Assembly (NCBI RefSeq): GCF_001540865.1
Contig: NC_033623.1
Location: 9,042,314-9,106,313, forward strand
Direction of reading: 5' to 3'
Source: Ananas comosus
Taxonomy: Eukaryota; Streptophyta; Magnoliopsida; Poales; Bromeliaceae
DNA length: 64,000 nt
Shown: positions 22,414 to 34,110 of the stretch, piece by piece
Numbering within the stretch: the stretch's first letter is position 1
How the letters are laid out: the number at the start of each line of letters is the position of its first letter
Translations under genes and position numbers: made by a program
Notes under the pieces: generated by a model
What the model saw: the letters and a program-made list of their open reading frames with translations, nothing else
Database searches by the model: none
Told to the model about the DNA's origin: nothing

Positions 22414-24922
22414 TGTAGTGTCCCTGGTGTTTGGTTGCCCATGAGATTTCAGCATCTGAGGCTTGTCGACACATCTGGAGAGTGTCGGGGTAAGTCGGAG
22501 TCGTTTTGGTGCGAAATGGACAGAAAACGGACTCAACGCGAGGCGATAGTGGAGTTCTGACACTGAAATTCATAAAGTGCAGGATTTCAGTGTTGAGTAC
22601 CGGTACGACATCGGGCTTGTACCGGTACCCCAGTGAATTTCCAAAACAGAATGCTCTCGAGTTTCGTCAATTGATGCTGACTACCGGTACGGCATCGGGC
22701 TGAGAGGCCGAGTACCAGTAACAAAATTGGGTATCGCTACTCCAGCTGGGATTTTGAGTTGGTGAAGGGCATTTTGGTCCTTTAATCTGTCGATCAACCC
22801 AATGTTTATCCCAGCCTTTATATTCACAGAGAGAGCTTTGAAGCTGGTTCTTCTTCTCCCTTCCCTTTCTCTCTCTAGCTGGTGGACTCGTACGTGGTAG
22901 AAGTCGCGTCTCGAGTTCGGAAGGTTGTCGACTCGATCCAGAGGGCCGTTCGAGCGCGCGGGCGTCGCGGTTGCATCGTTGGGAGGCCGGGCGAGTGCGT
23001 GGATTCCCTTCTTTCGACTTCTCACCGTGGTCGATCCGGAGGGCCGTTCGAGCGCGGGCGTCGCGGTTGCATCGTTAGGAGGCCGGGAGAGCGTGTGGAT
23101 TCCCTTCTTTCCCCTTCTCACCGTGGTTGGACGAGCTTTACGAGGTGGGTTGAAGTTCACCAAAATTGTTGGAATACCTCTTAAGTTTTAGCATCGTCGA
23201 TATGTATCATTAGTTTATTTCTTTGCTAGTACTCGAATTCATGGATTAGAGGTAAAATCTGAATTTAGAGTTAAGCTAATAGTATAATTTTACATATTGG
23301 ACTTAGGATTGACTTAGGAGAAAACTTACAGATTCTACACTGTCATTTCTGAAAATTACCAAATTTAGTTTTAGGAGCTATGGTTCTTTTGTATCGTCGC
23401 TGTTAGTATGCGATGGATACCAAGATTAGTGTAGGGTGAGTTTACGCTCGTGCTGGGATGCCGAGCTTATTTTTCCAGTAGTATATAGACTGTTTTGGGC
23501 TATCGAATGCCGTCGCGGTTGATGGTGGACCTAGATTTCTATACTTTGCATCAAATTGTGCCAAGGGCACGTGAGTTAGTTGTTAGACTAGTTTGATCCA
23601 TTTGTATTGACTATAGCCTGTGAGAGCCTGATTGAGCTCAGCAGAGACACGCTTGCATACTCAGTTAGGTCGCGCCCACGAGTGCCGCTCCGAAATCTGG
23701 CTTTGTACTTTTGCGTTGATGTCGTAGTGTCCGGTTAGAACTTTGCTCTCCACGAGCAGCCTTTCGAGATGGTGCCACTACAACAGAATTAGGTTATAAG
23801 GACACATGTTTAGGACACTTTTGAGTAAGTGTCCCATTTATGCTAAAACTTAAAAACGCATCTACTAATGTCTAAATATAAAGCCCAATCCAACCAAAAA
23901 TAAAAGATTACTCTACTTAACCTACCACATCCAGTCCATTTGGCCCGATTACAAACAGAAAAGAAAAAAAAAATCAATTACCATCTTTTTTTTTCTCTCT
24001 TTACTCAATCCACTGAAATTCTAGACGAAGAGCCTTTACTGTCGTCCTCCTCCGCCACTGCAGCCAACGAGATAGAGTTTCGGCGGTTGCTAAATGCTTA
24101 AATAAGTGTTGATAAATTAGCAGCACTCTTTTAGGTTATAGCGACACTCTTTAACTGTCACTATATACCTAGCGGCCCCACATATAGCAACATTTTTTAA
24201 AAGTGTCGGTAATTTTAGCTAGCAGCACTTTTTTGACATGTACCTACATTTAAAAGTGTCGCTATAGACCGTTTTTGTTGTAGTGTGCGTAGTGTAGCTT
24301 CGACAGGCGGGACGAGTGCATTCACAATCCCTAATGAGATTGAGTCAGAGATTGCTTTTTTCTATATCTACCGAATAGTGGTTAGCGATAGTACAGTAGT
24401 ATGTAGCTGTAGAGTTTTTCCAGCTTCCTTACTATCATTGTGCATACTTTCTGTAAACTTCTTGGGTGAGCCGTTGAGATCAGTGATGGTATCTTCTGAG
24501 GACTACTTCTTTTTGCAGTAGTTCTCACACCCAGTTGTTGGCCCCTTTTTGCAGAGCCTTCGTCCGCGGCTGCTGCTGTCACCGATTCTGATGGTGGAAA
24601 AGGAGTCACGAGCGAGATCCCTTCTAGCCTTGCGACAGTACTAGAGAAGGACCTTCCACAGGTAGTTTTGGGGCTTTTTGTACATATGGTCTTGTTGTCT
24701 GCATACTCGCTGGAGCGAGTGGTGTAGTAGACATTTTGTATATACTGGAATCCCTCGAGGTTTTATATATATATATGTTTTCAGTTTAGCAGCTCTTTAC
24801 TTTGTGGTTGTAGGTTGATTTTATTTACAGGTACAGCTATCGTTTCGTATATAGAAAAAATTTCTATATATACGGCGGGTCTGTTGGCGCGCCCGGAAAA
24901 ACGTGTAATTCGGAACGTAACA
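22414..24922 (-). mobile_element. Solo LTR, likely Ty3/gypsy-type, copy 1 (minus)
   Basis: On the minus strand it begins TGTTACGTTCCGAATTACACG-like and ends near CACTACA, colinear with the plus-oriented solo LTR at 30178-32814 (for example GACACTCTCCAGATGTG, TCTCGCTGGAGC-type blocks and the CACCCAGTTGTTG region). Flanks TAACC/TAACT are a near-perfect 5-bp duplication. A CACTA MITE is inserted at 23776-24285. No internal retrotransposon domain is present. The exact left border could lie 40 bp earlier. Short open frames here (22680-23190) are LTR sequence, not genes. Confidence 0.6.
23776..24285 (+). mobile_element. CACTA MITE family 1, copy 3 (510 bp), TSD TGC
   Basis: Termini CACTACAACAGAATTAG and the complement of CACTACAACAAAAACGG, with TGC on both sides (23773-23775 and 24286-24288). 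This is the cleanest copy and fixes the family as CACTA. Confidence 0.75.
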
Positions 24923-25128
24923 TAACTTTTTAGAAATATATAAGTAATTACCCTTATTTGAAAATTTAGACTAAAAAATCTACCATATCCTTAGTTATAC
25001 ACTACAAAAAATTAGTTAAAAGGTGATATTTATTTAGCGGCTTTTTGAATTGGGCCGGCCCAAAAAAATAGCCCAAACTATATATTTCTCCACTCTCAAT
25101 CTGGGCCTAGCCCATAAGCAATTACCCA

Positions 25129-25136
<8 letters not shown>

Positions 25137-25182
<46 letters not shown>
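25137..25182 (+). repeat. (TC)n microsatellite
   Basis: About 23 TC units in the leader-like part of the CACTA element, followed by TCTAGGGTTTTC motifs common in plant 5' leaders. It may be the transposon gene's promoter/leader region. Confidence 0.7.
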
Positions 25183-25186
<4 letters not shown>

Positions 25187-25359
25187 TTTCCTACACAGAC
25201 CCAAAACCCGACACCTCTCTCCCTCTCTCCCTCGCAGATCAGTGGATTCCTACTTCGTCTCCTCCAACATCTTCTTCTAGGGTTTTCTCCTCCACCATTT
25301 TCTAGGGTTTCCAACTCGTCCGCTCCTCTCAACCTCACACACGATGGCCGGATTGGGAA

Positions 25360-25550
25360 GGATCGTGCGCCGAGGTGATCCCTCTTGAGCTCGCACACGA
25401 TCGCCGCTTAGGAGGACCTTCGCCGAGGTGATTCCTCTTGCGCTCACACACGATCGCCACTTGGGAGGAATTGTTCATCTACTTTCATCATCCCTCTTTC
25501 TTACTGCTTTTTTTTTTGTAAGCTTTGATCATTTTTTGATTTTTTTCATT
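25360..25550 (+). repeat. Diverged copies of the 37-bp unit plus shared 3' flank
   Basis: GATCGCCGCTTAGGAGGACC and GATCGCCACTTGGGAGGAA, followed by CTTTCATCATCCCTC and a T-rich tail, match 29220-29450. The two stretches must derive from a duplication inside the CACTA element. Confidence 0.55.
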
Positions 25551-27591
25551 TTTAATTAGCTTTGGATGTTTGTGTGAATGTCATCTATGCATATACTCAT
25601 CTAATTCATTAGCACTCCCAGTTCATAGACAAATAATTTTGTCATATTGTGATCATCTCTGACATAGCTCAATTAATGTCTTATTTTTATCTAAAATGCT
25701 TCAATTAGCATACAAATTATCCAATTTTTTTCAAAAACAAAAGATTAAAGACCAATGAGCTTAACCCAGTATAAATTAACCAATTCAGGTGCTTTATACA
25801 AAAAGCTAGAAATGCTGGTATACAATAGTTTAGTAGTAGCCCATTGTATTGAAAATTTGGGTGATGCATCGCTTTTAAAGCTCTACCTCTCTATCTTTTC
25901 TTTTATTAAGTATTTGTCAACATTGAACTAGGACCATTAATGACTTTTTTATTTCAAAATTTCCCATTAATTAAATTTAATTGGCCACTAAAATCCGAGA
26001 AATGAGATTAAAATTACAGGCGCATTAATTGCTTTCTCATTTGATCACCGCCCATTCCTTTTACGTGGACACGCGGGATGGAGACGGATCGGGACGGAGA
26101 CGGATTGATTTAGTTTACTACGGTAATTTATTTCAGATAAAAAAGGTAAAAACGTAGGTTAATTTAGTTGAAATATGAATCATTTTGATTCGATTATTCA
26201 ATATTTTAAAATTTTGAATTTATTATCCAACATTTTAGTTTATTTAATTTGAGTCAGTTAACGATATTTTGACTTTAAAATTTAAGCTAGTTATTTATTT
26301 TAATACATTTATACTTACAAGAATTGCATAAAGTATACCAACTAAACATGTAAAGATAAATGACCCATTCTCCGGCACATGTTAAGAGGCTTAGGTCTAC
26401 CCTAAAAGCTTCAGTTATTATGTAGAGATATCCTCCACATTATGTACACATTAAGATTATATTTTGTATCCGATATGTAACTATTACTCAAAACAACTTT
26501 TACATATTTAAGCTCGTTGTTCACAAGTGGACCATGGCTAAAATGTTAATTAGCATTTTTAATAAACACCTCCAACTAACCAATCATCATCAAAATTTGA
26601 CCCAAAGAATAAGCATCACCCAAAATTAAGAATCGGGAACTTGACCCTCAAAGCTTATACCCGAATCTCTCAAGCGGGTTAGGTCAAGTAAATTGCGCAT
26701 CTTATATGGAGATAATAAGAATTAGCTTTCATGTAAGGAATTAGCTTTCATTGGTTGTATTTTGGATAACTTGGATACTATAGTTTTTTTGAGTTAAATT
26801 GTTCATGCCTTTTCTTTGCTCGTAAAAATATCCAATGCAACTAAATGTTTGGCTTAAGTAAAAAATTGACATAAGTATCTGCCTAACTTCTCATAATATT
26901 TTGCTGAAATCAACTGAGACTTCAACTCACATATTAAAGGCCTGTATGCTGGCAGTTTTCTTGCAGGGCTTATGTCTAGTTAAGTTGTATAAATAAATTT
27001 TCAGAACAGCAAGAAATACTGTACATGCATGCTTCTCAATACTGTGGACTAAATTTACACAACTTTAAAAAAGGATTAGAGGGTGCACTTTGGACCTCTG
27101 CTTGGCATTAAATGCCTATTAATGAGTATAATATCACATTCACTTTTGAGGTTCTGTACAGTTTTCTTGATCATGTAGTGCAGTTTTATTAATGTGCTTG
27201 GTATGTCATTTTTATTGAATGACAATTCCTTCTTATACAAAGTCAAAAAGAGCAGATCAATGGACCAGAACCTGCATCTGATCCCCAATCTCTTTGTTCT
27301 CAAGGGAAGCATCACTTTATCCTTAATGAACAAATAGGAATCACATACAAATTTTGCTCCTTTGTAATTTGGAAATTAGATATATTATGCCTTCTTTGGT
27401 GAGTTCCTCTTCCTCATTATTAATTCTTACTGCACATACTCTGCTATGAGGAAATACTCAGAATTAGAAAGTTTTTGAGGGTTGTTGATTAAAAAAACTT
27501 AGCTAGCCTATACAGAACTTTGATAATACTGTTTCCTTCAAGCTAACCTATATCTAATTAAAGCCTAATTATAGCATTTACTTTTTTGTAG
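25551..27591. other. CACTA interior, noncoding
   Basis: AT-rich intron-like sequence with no recognised domain. The minus-strand frame at 27076-27333 has no family resemblance. Confidence 0.4.
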
Positions 27592-28137
27592 TTTATGACG
27601 ATGGAAAAAGAGAAAGAAAGATAGGTCGTACAACTTTAAAGGAGATATTGGAAATAAACAAGAGTTGGCGTATTCAAGTTCGATTTAACAAAAGAGGGCA
27701 ACCCATAAATAAGGAGGCAAGGTTGCTCGCTGGATTTTGTAGAATAGTTGCACGAAATGGTCTATTCTGCCCTCTAAACTACATTAATTAGAGACGAATG
27801 CCAATTGCACTGAAAAATGAAGCTTTGTCTTTTGTCATGGTATTTGACACATTTTACACTGTTTACATCTGTTTATATAACAATCTTATTATACATATTT
27901 CTTTTAATTTTGTGTATATTGTCTTTGAAGTCGAAATTTCAATTTCAATCAAAGAAAGGACAAGCCTTTATCATAAGATCTTTAAACAAGAAATGGAAAG
28001 ACTACAAAGCTGAATTAAAAGCCAAGCATTTTGACCGAACAAAACTAAAAGAAGAAATTAGTAAGAATGTGCCTCCTGGTGTAGCAAAGCAGCAGTGGTT
28101 GAGCCTGGTTGACTTTTTATTCTCTGATGTTGCCAAG
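27592..28137 (+). pseudogene. Transposase_24-like (PF03004 type) gene fragment with nonsense mutation
   Basis: Two exons are visible. 27592-27839 encodes ...GRTTLKEILEINKSWRIQVRF, then FNKRGQPINKEARLLAGF and VARNGLFCPLNYIN; 27931-28137 encodes FIIRSLNKKWKDYKAELK, then HFDR and VAKQQWLSLVDF. The order (GQPIxK, RNGxxCPLxYxxW, LxKKWxxxKxxLK, QWxxLVxFW) is that of the plant Ptta/En/Spm-associated domain. The conserved Trp after NYIN is TAG (27789-27791), a single-base change from TGG. The intron is GT-AG with phase 0. Further exons are probable but not identified. The protein's role in CACTA elements is not established. Confidence 0.65.
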
Positions 28138-29200
28138 GTATGATTTATCAATACTTTATTTCTAGATAAGACTTTGTTTTTAGATTTATCCTGGTATTTT
28201 CTTTCTCTGTGTTGGCAAGTTTTTGCATTAGTGGCTAATCTTGAAATTTTTACTCCTTTTCTTACATGTTCTTTTAACTGACTATTGGATGCAAGCCATA
28301 GATTGTGAACTATTTGTGAAACCAAATTTAGATGAGATGTGAATGAAATAAAAATCTGCATTGCTATGGCTGAATTTATTATTCTGCACTCTGTCTCACT
28401 TATAATTAACATATTGTTCGCATTATCTTCACTTAAATACTTCTGATGAGATGATATTTTGACTTACTGAAGGGTGCTCGATGGTCTCAATGGTCATCGC
28501 TCTTCCATATCTTTTGCTAATCCATCAAATAGTTGAGTTCTGCTATCTTAACATGATCAGCTTTATTGCTATGTCCTGTTTCATCTTCTCACTTTCGTTT
28601 CTTGTAGAGTTTATTAGGTCAAGCTATTAAAGAGTTAGTACGCTCTACTACAATATAGTCACTTGTTGTTCTATGATATCATAATCTTGATGAGCTCTCT
28701 AATTTTGGGGTATTCTTTCTTTTCTGTGTGTGTTTATGTATGTGCGTGCGCGCGCGCGTAGGATGGGAGGGTTCAAGGGTGATAAGACTTGATGCTGAAT
28801 AGTAACTAAAAGTTAAGACTTGATGCTGAATATATCTATTGGTTGACTTTTTGGTTAAAATTTTCTATTTCAAGTTTCAAAAATTTAAAAACTAAAATTC
28901 ATACTCCTCTTTGCAACTAGTAAAACTGCATATATTGTAGCAATGCCATATATTGTGTCCCTGTAGAAATTCATTACTTGTGATTGGTAGAGTAAGTACT
29001 GTTGATTAAATCTGACATTACTACACTTTTTTCCCTTAATTACCATGGAATTTCTAGTTTGGATGTGCTATGGTTTCTTTTTCTTTTTTTTTTTTAGTCC
29101 GAATTTTGCAAAATGATGAAAGAGCCAGTTGACAGAATAATGTAAATTGTTGGATCAGACTTTGTTTCTAGATGTCTTGCGATCTTATCTAACTCAACTA
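28138..29200. other. CACTA interior, noncoding
   Basis: Intron-like AT-rich DNA with a short (GT/GC) run near 28732-28760. No coding signal could be supported. Confidence 0.4.
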
Positions 29201-29220
29201 TATGAACATTTTTATGCTTG

Positions 29221-29380
29221 GGAGGACCTTCGTTGAGTCACACGTGATCGCCGCTTGGGAGGACCTTTGCCGAGTCGCACGCGATCGCCGCTTAGGAGGA
29301 CCTTCGCCGAGTCGCACGCGATCGCCGCTTGGGAGGACCTTCGCCGAGTCGCACGCGATTGCCGCTTGGGAGGAATCGTT
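29221..29380 (+). repeat. 37-bp minisatellite, about 4.3 units
   Basis: GGAGGACCTTCG recurs at 29221, 29258, 29295, 29332 and (as GGAGGAATCG) 29369, an exact 37-bp period. The unit is GC-rich (GATCGCCGCTTGGGAGGACC and CGCCGAGTCGCAC) in AT-rich surroundings. Confidence 0.85.
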
Positions 29381-29399
29381 CGTCCACCTTCATCATCCT

Positions 29400-30177
29400 T
29401 CTTTCTCACTACTTTTTTTTGGTAAGTTTTGATCATTTTTTGATTTTTGTAAATATAGCCAAAATAGCAGCATTAATTGTTTGAAAAAAGTGCTGGTGTT
29501 AAAAAACACATGCCAAGTCTGAGAGCTTAAATTGATAGATAAAGAAATTTTTCATAATATATATACATCAGAATTTTAATTTGTGTCCAATATGGGAGCA
29601 ATCTTCTATGTAATCTCTCAACTGAATGCATCGGAATAGCATTGACTCATTAGGCTAATTCTGTAGAGAAAAACAAGCAAAGAGAAAAGTTTCTTGTTAA
29701 ATGAGAGATTTGTAGCTTTGATAAATCATATAGGAAGAACAAGAGAATAAAAAAATGGTTTCCCAACTGTAGTCACAATTAGTTGCCGTTACGGAATTTA
29801 TAAGACAAAAAATGCCAGATTGTAACCTTGGTGGCCGTCGTCGAGTAGGAAAAATGACTTTACCTAGATAATTTTATCGATTTTATCACTATGTTTTAAT
29901 TGTTAACTATCCTCTTATTTTATTGAAAGAAATTTTTATTTTTGTTACAGAATCCCGAGTCTTCGGGCACTTGCTATACGTCAGTATCATCAAATCCTTC
30001 CAGTGATACCTTTTGTATTTGGACCTATTATGCCCTTTAGTATCATTTTATGTTTTGAGCTACTGTGTCATTTCTAAAAAATTATTTTTGGATATTATAG
30101 TTTTTTATCATTTTATTGATGTTGAGGATGTGAGGAACAATTAGTATTTTGGTTTCATTCGATACTCTTGGCTTATA
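29400..30177. other. CACTA interior, possible exon near 29950
   Basis: CAG then AATCCCGAGTCTTCGGG at 29949 could be an acceptor and short last exon of the transposon gene (NPESSGTCYTSVSSNPSSDT). It is unsupported beyond codon-like composition. Confidence 0.25.
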
Positions 30178-32814
30178 TGTCACGCTCCGGATTACTCGTT
30201 TCCTTGGGCAAGCCGACAAATCCGCCGTATACAAAGGGCTTTCCCTTGTATATGAAGCGATAGCTGTACCTGTATCTGTATTTATACAACACTATAATCA
30301 GTAGTATAGAGCTCCTAAAGAGAAAAGCATATATGATAACAGAGGTTCATTATACATACGTCGCATCCAGGTATACAAAACGCTCGCTCCAGCGAGATAC
30401 AACATCAGTATGTATAATAACCTAAAAACTACAACTACCTGTAGCTGGTATACTCTAGATCAGCAGTAATTGGGAAGGGATTTAACTCGCGACTCCCTTT
30501 CCACGATTTGAAACAGCAGCAGCAACAGCAGCTGAAGAAGAAGGCTCTGCAAAAAATTTCAACAACTGGGTGTGAGACTACTGCAAAAAGAAGTAGTCCT
30601 CAGTGGGTACCGCTACCGATCTCAACGGTACGCCCACTAAGTCTGATGATATGCTCAATGATAGTAAAGAACTGAAAATACTCTACAGTTACATATTACT
30701 ATACTATCAGGAATCAACACTAACTATCTGCAGAACAATGCCATCTCTGACCCAATCTCACTAGGGAGTATAAGCATACCCGACCCAGGGATTGTGAGCA
30801 CACCCGTCCCTATCTGTCGAAGCTATACAGCTACATCCACGCTAAGTAGTCCGTGGAGAGCAAGTCCAACCAGCACGAACCTACACCAACGCAAACGCAC
30901 AAAATTCGACTTCGGAGTGGCACTCGTGGGCGCTACCCAACAGAGTATGCAAGCATATCTCTGTCGAGCTCAATCAGGCTCTCACAGGCTATAGTCAAGT
31001 AAACGGGGTCTAACTGGTCTAACAACCAAATTCAAGTACCCTTGGCACAATTTGATGCAAAAACAGCAATCTGGGTCCACTGTCAACCTCAACGGTACCC
31101 GACAGTCCGGAACAGCCTAACCGCTGCTGTAAAAATAAGCTCGACATCCCAGCACGAGCGTAAATATATTCTACACTATCTTCGGTATCCCCGTCAACAA
31201 ATTGCGGCGATACTAACAAACTATAGCTCCTAAGCTATCCGCGTATCAAATGCGCACTAACAGCGTGGATACGAAGTACAACAGCTCAAGGAGCTATTTG
31301 ATAGTTTTTAGAAACGGCAGTGTAGAACCTACAGTTGAAGATTACTCGAGCTCGGCATCCCAGCACGAGCGTAAATGCATTCTATACTAATCTGGGTATC
31401 CACCGCCCACAACTGCGGCGATATCAACAAACTACGGCTCCTAGAGCTAAATCTGGTAGTTTTAACATATGACGGTGTAGAAATGCAAGTTTTCTCCTAA
31501 GTCGAACATGTATATTTAACTAATATTTTAAGCTCCAAACTCCGATTTTATAAGTATGCAAATCACTAGTTCGAGCTAATTACAAGATTTACAAAAGACT
31601 AAACATACATGCTGTCAACTACTAAACTTAGGAGGAGATCTGGAAATTTCGGTAAGCATCATTAACCCACCTCTAGCGTAGTGTCCGACACAGCTAAAAG
31701 TCGCGAAGCCGCTGGGAAACACAGCCGAAACCACCCCTGGGCCAGCAACCAACCAGCAACAAGCTCTTTATGGGTCTACACACAAAAATCACCAAAACTC
31801 CATCGAAATCCACAATTTCAGCATTTAAGCTTAAATTCACAAAACCTCAATGTCAAATTCACCTTCCAAAGCTCAATTCAGGTGAAGAAAGGTCCCAACA
31901 GTAGTGAAGTATGATGGAGTACTGTCTTCAGGTCCGAAATTCAGCTTTCTCCCAGGTTTGATCCAAGAAAACCAATAAAACTCAGCTTTAGCCCGCAAGT
32001 ACCAGCATCTCAGAAGAATACGAAATTGACTATACAAACCTCAATCAATTTCTGTCAAATTTGCTCCACGAATTCTCCAAGAAGTCAACTAACCACCAAA
32101 CCAAGTTTCACAGCAATCTGACCCTCCTACGTTGCACACGAGCCAAAACGCCGAAAGTCGCTGCTGGAATTCTGCTGAAACTGCAGTTTTTGAAGTGGAA
32201 AGTATGCAAATTTTGGAATTTGGAGTGATTTGAGGGGCTAAGATGCAAAATATAGCTTCTCTGTGAAGAAGGGAAGAAATGGCTTCTCAGGAGTCGAATA
32301 CCATCTATTGATAGTGAGGTGAGACGATAAGATAAGCCCCAAGAACAAACACTGCAAACTTGCTGCCCCTGCAGAAACGCACAGTTTCGGGCGCCAGAAA
32401 CCATATTCTAGGCATCCTAAACCTTCAGGCTGCACAAATATTCCTCATCGATTCCTCCGCCTGCGTTGTGCTGCGCCCGAAACCTGGTCCGGCGGATCTC
32501 ACCTACCACCAACCACGTGTCAACTCAAACGATATTCACGAGGTGAACTTTCGGACCCACAACCGGGCGCCCGAAACCAGGATCCGAATTGGCTTCCAGT
32601 TCAGTTCAAACCAGCACTCAAGTTCTGGGCGACCCAAACCAGCTCTTGGCGCCCGAAACGGGCAAAACTCTAGTTTTGCTCCTTTGAGTGCGCCAAGTCC
32701 ATTTATGCATCCATTTCGTGCAGAAACGATTCCGACTCAGTCCGACACTCTCCAGATGTGTCGACCAGTCATTAATACTGTAGCCAACCCTATCCAAATC
32801 TCAGGAACACCACA
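30178..32814 (+). mobile_element. Solo LTR, likely Ty3/gypsy-type, copy 2, TSD TTATA
   Basis: It starts TGTCACGCTCCGG and ends GGAACACCACA, with TTATA at 30173-30177 and 32815-32819. At 2637 bp it is in the size range of long plant gypsy LTRs. It is colinear with the inverted copy at 22414-24922. No gag-pol is present, so LTR-LTR recombination removed the interior. It is nested in the CACTA transposon. Open frames in it are not genes. Confidence 0.7.
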
Positions 32815-32819
32815 TTATA

Positions 32820-33399
32820 TATGAATGAAACAACTTTTTTGCTATGAATGTGTCATTTTTGTATTGTATCTTCCATACAACTATTATCCGTAGCTAATAT
32901 ACATATTAAAAAATACATATATTTCAATCAATTTTAGCTTTATAAAAAGTTATTGTATATGCATATTAACAGCTTTCAAAAAGCCACAACATAATTTTAT
33001 TAACAGCATCAAAAAATCGGAAAAACTATAGCATTGTGACACACCAAATGCCGCTATACTAATTAAAGGCGGCTTTTTAATTGACATAGCTCTTAAAAAC
33101 GGTAGAAATTATAGTATTGTGGCAAAAAGTCACTATAGGTAATCAAAGGCGGCTATAGTAGTGCCACAATTTAAATGCTGATAGTGGCTTTCAAAAAGTC
33201 GCTATTTCAAAAAGTCACTATAGGCATTAAAATGCGGCTTTTATAAGATGCCGTTATATTGACATAGACCTATACCGACTCAATTTTCACCGGCTTTTTT
33301 TGTGATTTTTTTAAAAAAGTCGGTATTTTTTCTTGCGGCTTTTCATAAAGCCGTTATAGATACCCATAAAAGCCACCTTTAATGCAAAATGTTGTAGTG
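32820..33399. repeat. Right subterminal repeats of the CACTA transposon
   Basis: AAAAAGYCRC and GGCTTTTT-type blocks occur many times in both orientations (for example 32970-33010, 33060-33130, 33180-33260, 33290-33370), the expected transposase-binding array next to a CACTA end. Confidence 0.65.
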
Positions 33400-33402
33400 A
33401 TA

Positions 33403-33967
33403 GGAATATATTTGTAATTGTCCCAAAAAATACAATGTGATCTAATAATGATGCAATCAAGAGTACTAACTGTACTTAATATAGTGGGATAATGTTTGCT
33501 GATTGATTTTTTTTTTTTTATCCGAAGTTCAAAATTTACTTGCTTATAAAGCATAAACGAAGCGAATAATTCGCAACCTTTAATTCTCTTAAAAAAAATA
33601 ATAATGCAATCAAGAGCGAATATTTTTATTAATCTGTGTGTTAAGAAACCCTTTTTCGCTCCGGTCAAACCTGCGTATTAAGCAACCTTTTTTCACTCCT
33701 ACGGATCTCTTATGAGAAAGTTTTTACCCATTTTCGTTCTAGTAGTCAATCCTGCGTGTTAAACAACCCTTTTTCCCTCCTATGGATCTCTTATAAAAAG
33801 GTTTCAATTGAATAATTAATAAATAAAAAATAGAAGACATAAATAAAAAAACCTTAATAATTGAATGTCACTCTCTGATTTCCTTCTCAACACTCCTATG
33901 GATCTCGTATGTGAGAGTTTTATCTAGCATGGAGATTCTATATAAAAATTATATATGCTACCGACCG
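33403..33967. other. Intergenic
   Basis: Imperfect tandem similarity of GTTAAGAAACCCTTTTTCGCT, AAGCAACCTTTTTTCACTCC and AAACAACCCTTTTTCCCTCC blocks (33640-33790), each followed by TATGGATCTCTTAT-type sequence. No gene was seen. Confidence 0.4.
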
Positions 33968-34110
33968 TCCTTAAAGCAAGTGGCAAAGGGCTTGATGGTT
34001 GATACCTGAGACCCAAGTTCAAATCCTAGTTGATTCATATTTTCAGCTAAGTTTATTTCTAAATGAAATAAACGAAGCGGATAGCGTGCTACTCATTTCT
34101 TAAAAAAAAA
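33968..34110 (+). mobile_element. tRNA-derived SINE
   Basis: GCAAGTGGCAAAGGGCTTG (A-box region) is followed by a B-box-like AGTTCAAATCCTAG and the family tail AGCTAAGTTTATTTCTAAAT...AACGAAGCGGATAGCGTGCTA. Antisense relatives are at 12255, 19840 and 47247. An A-rich run follows at 34102-34115. Confidence 0.55.

Larger units (their letters stand above)
22122..24954. mobile_element. MITE of the GGGGCAATTGCC family, split by an LTR
   Basis: The left end (GGGATAATTGCCTATATACC) runs to about 22370. The right end (AGAAATATATAAGTAATTACCC) resumes after 24922. Between them lies a 2.5-kb solo LTR. Relatives are at 36072-36592, 42570-43183, 43967-44655 and 58732-58985. Confidence 0.6.
25001..33399 (+). 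mobile_element. CACTA (En/Spm) transposon, 8.4 kb, TSD ATA
   Basis: The left end is CACTACAAAAAATTAG and the right end is the complement of CACTACAACATTTTGC. ATA flanks both ends (24998-25000 and 33400-33402). Subterminal repeats built on GCGGCTTTTT and AAAAAGCCG recur near both ends (25040 and 32980-33370). Inside are a (TC)n tract, a broken Transposase_24-like gene, a 37-bp minisatellite and a solo LTR. No tnp2-type transposase was recognised, so it depended on another element for movement. Confidence 0.8.

Noticed and set aside
22680..23191. Overlapping long open frames on both strands with GC-rich repeats
   Set aside because: They lie in a solo LTR whose other copy (30178-32814) does not keep the frames.
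25050..25398. Open frames across the (TC)n tract
   Set aside because: Low-complexity LSLSLS / RERERE reading of a microsatellite.
32108..32824. Frames of 65-154 codons on both strands
   Set aside because: Within the solo LTR 30178-32814; no domain and not conserved in the inverted copy.
33968..34110. Possible tRNA gene
   Set aside because: Only pol III box-like motifs are present; no cloverleaf, and related dispersed copies show it is a SINE.
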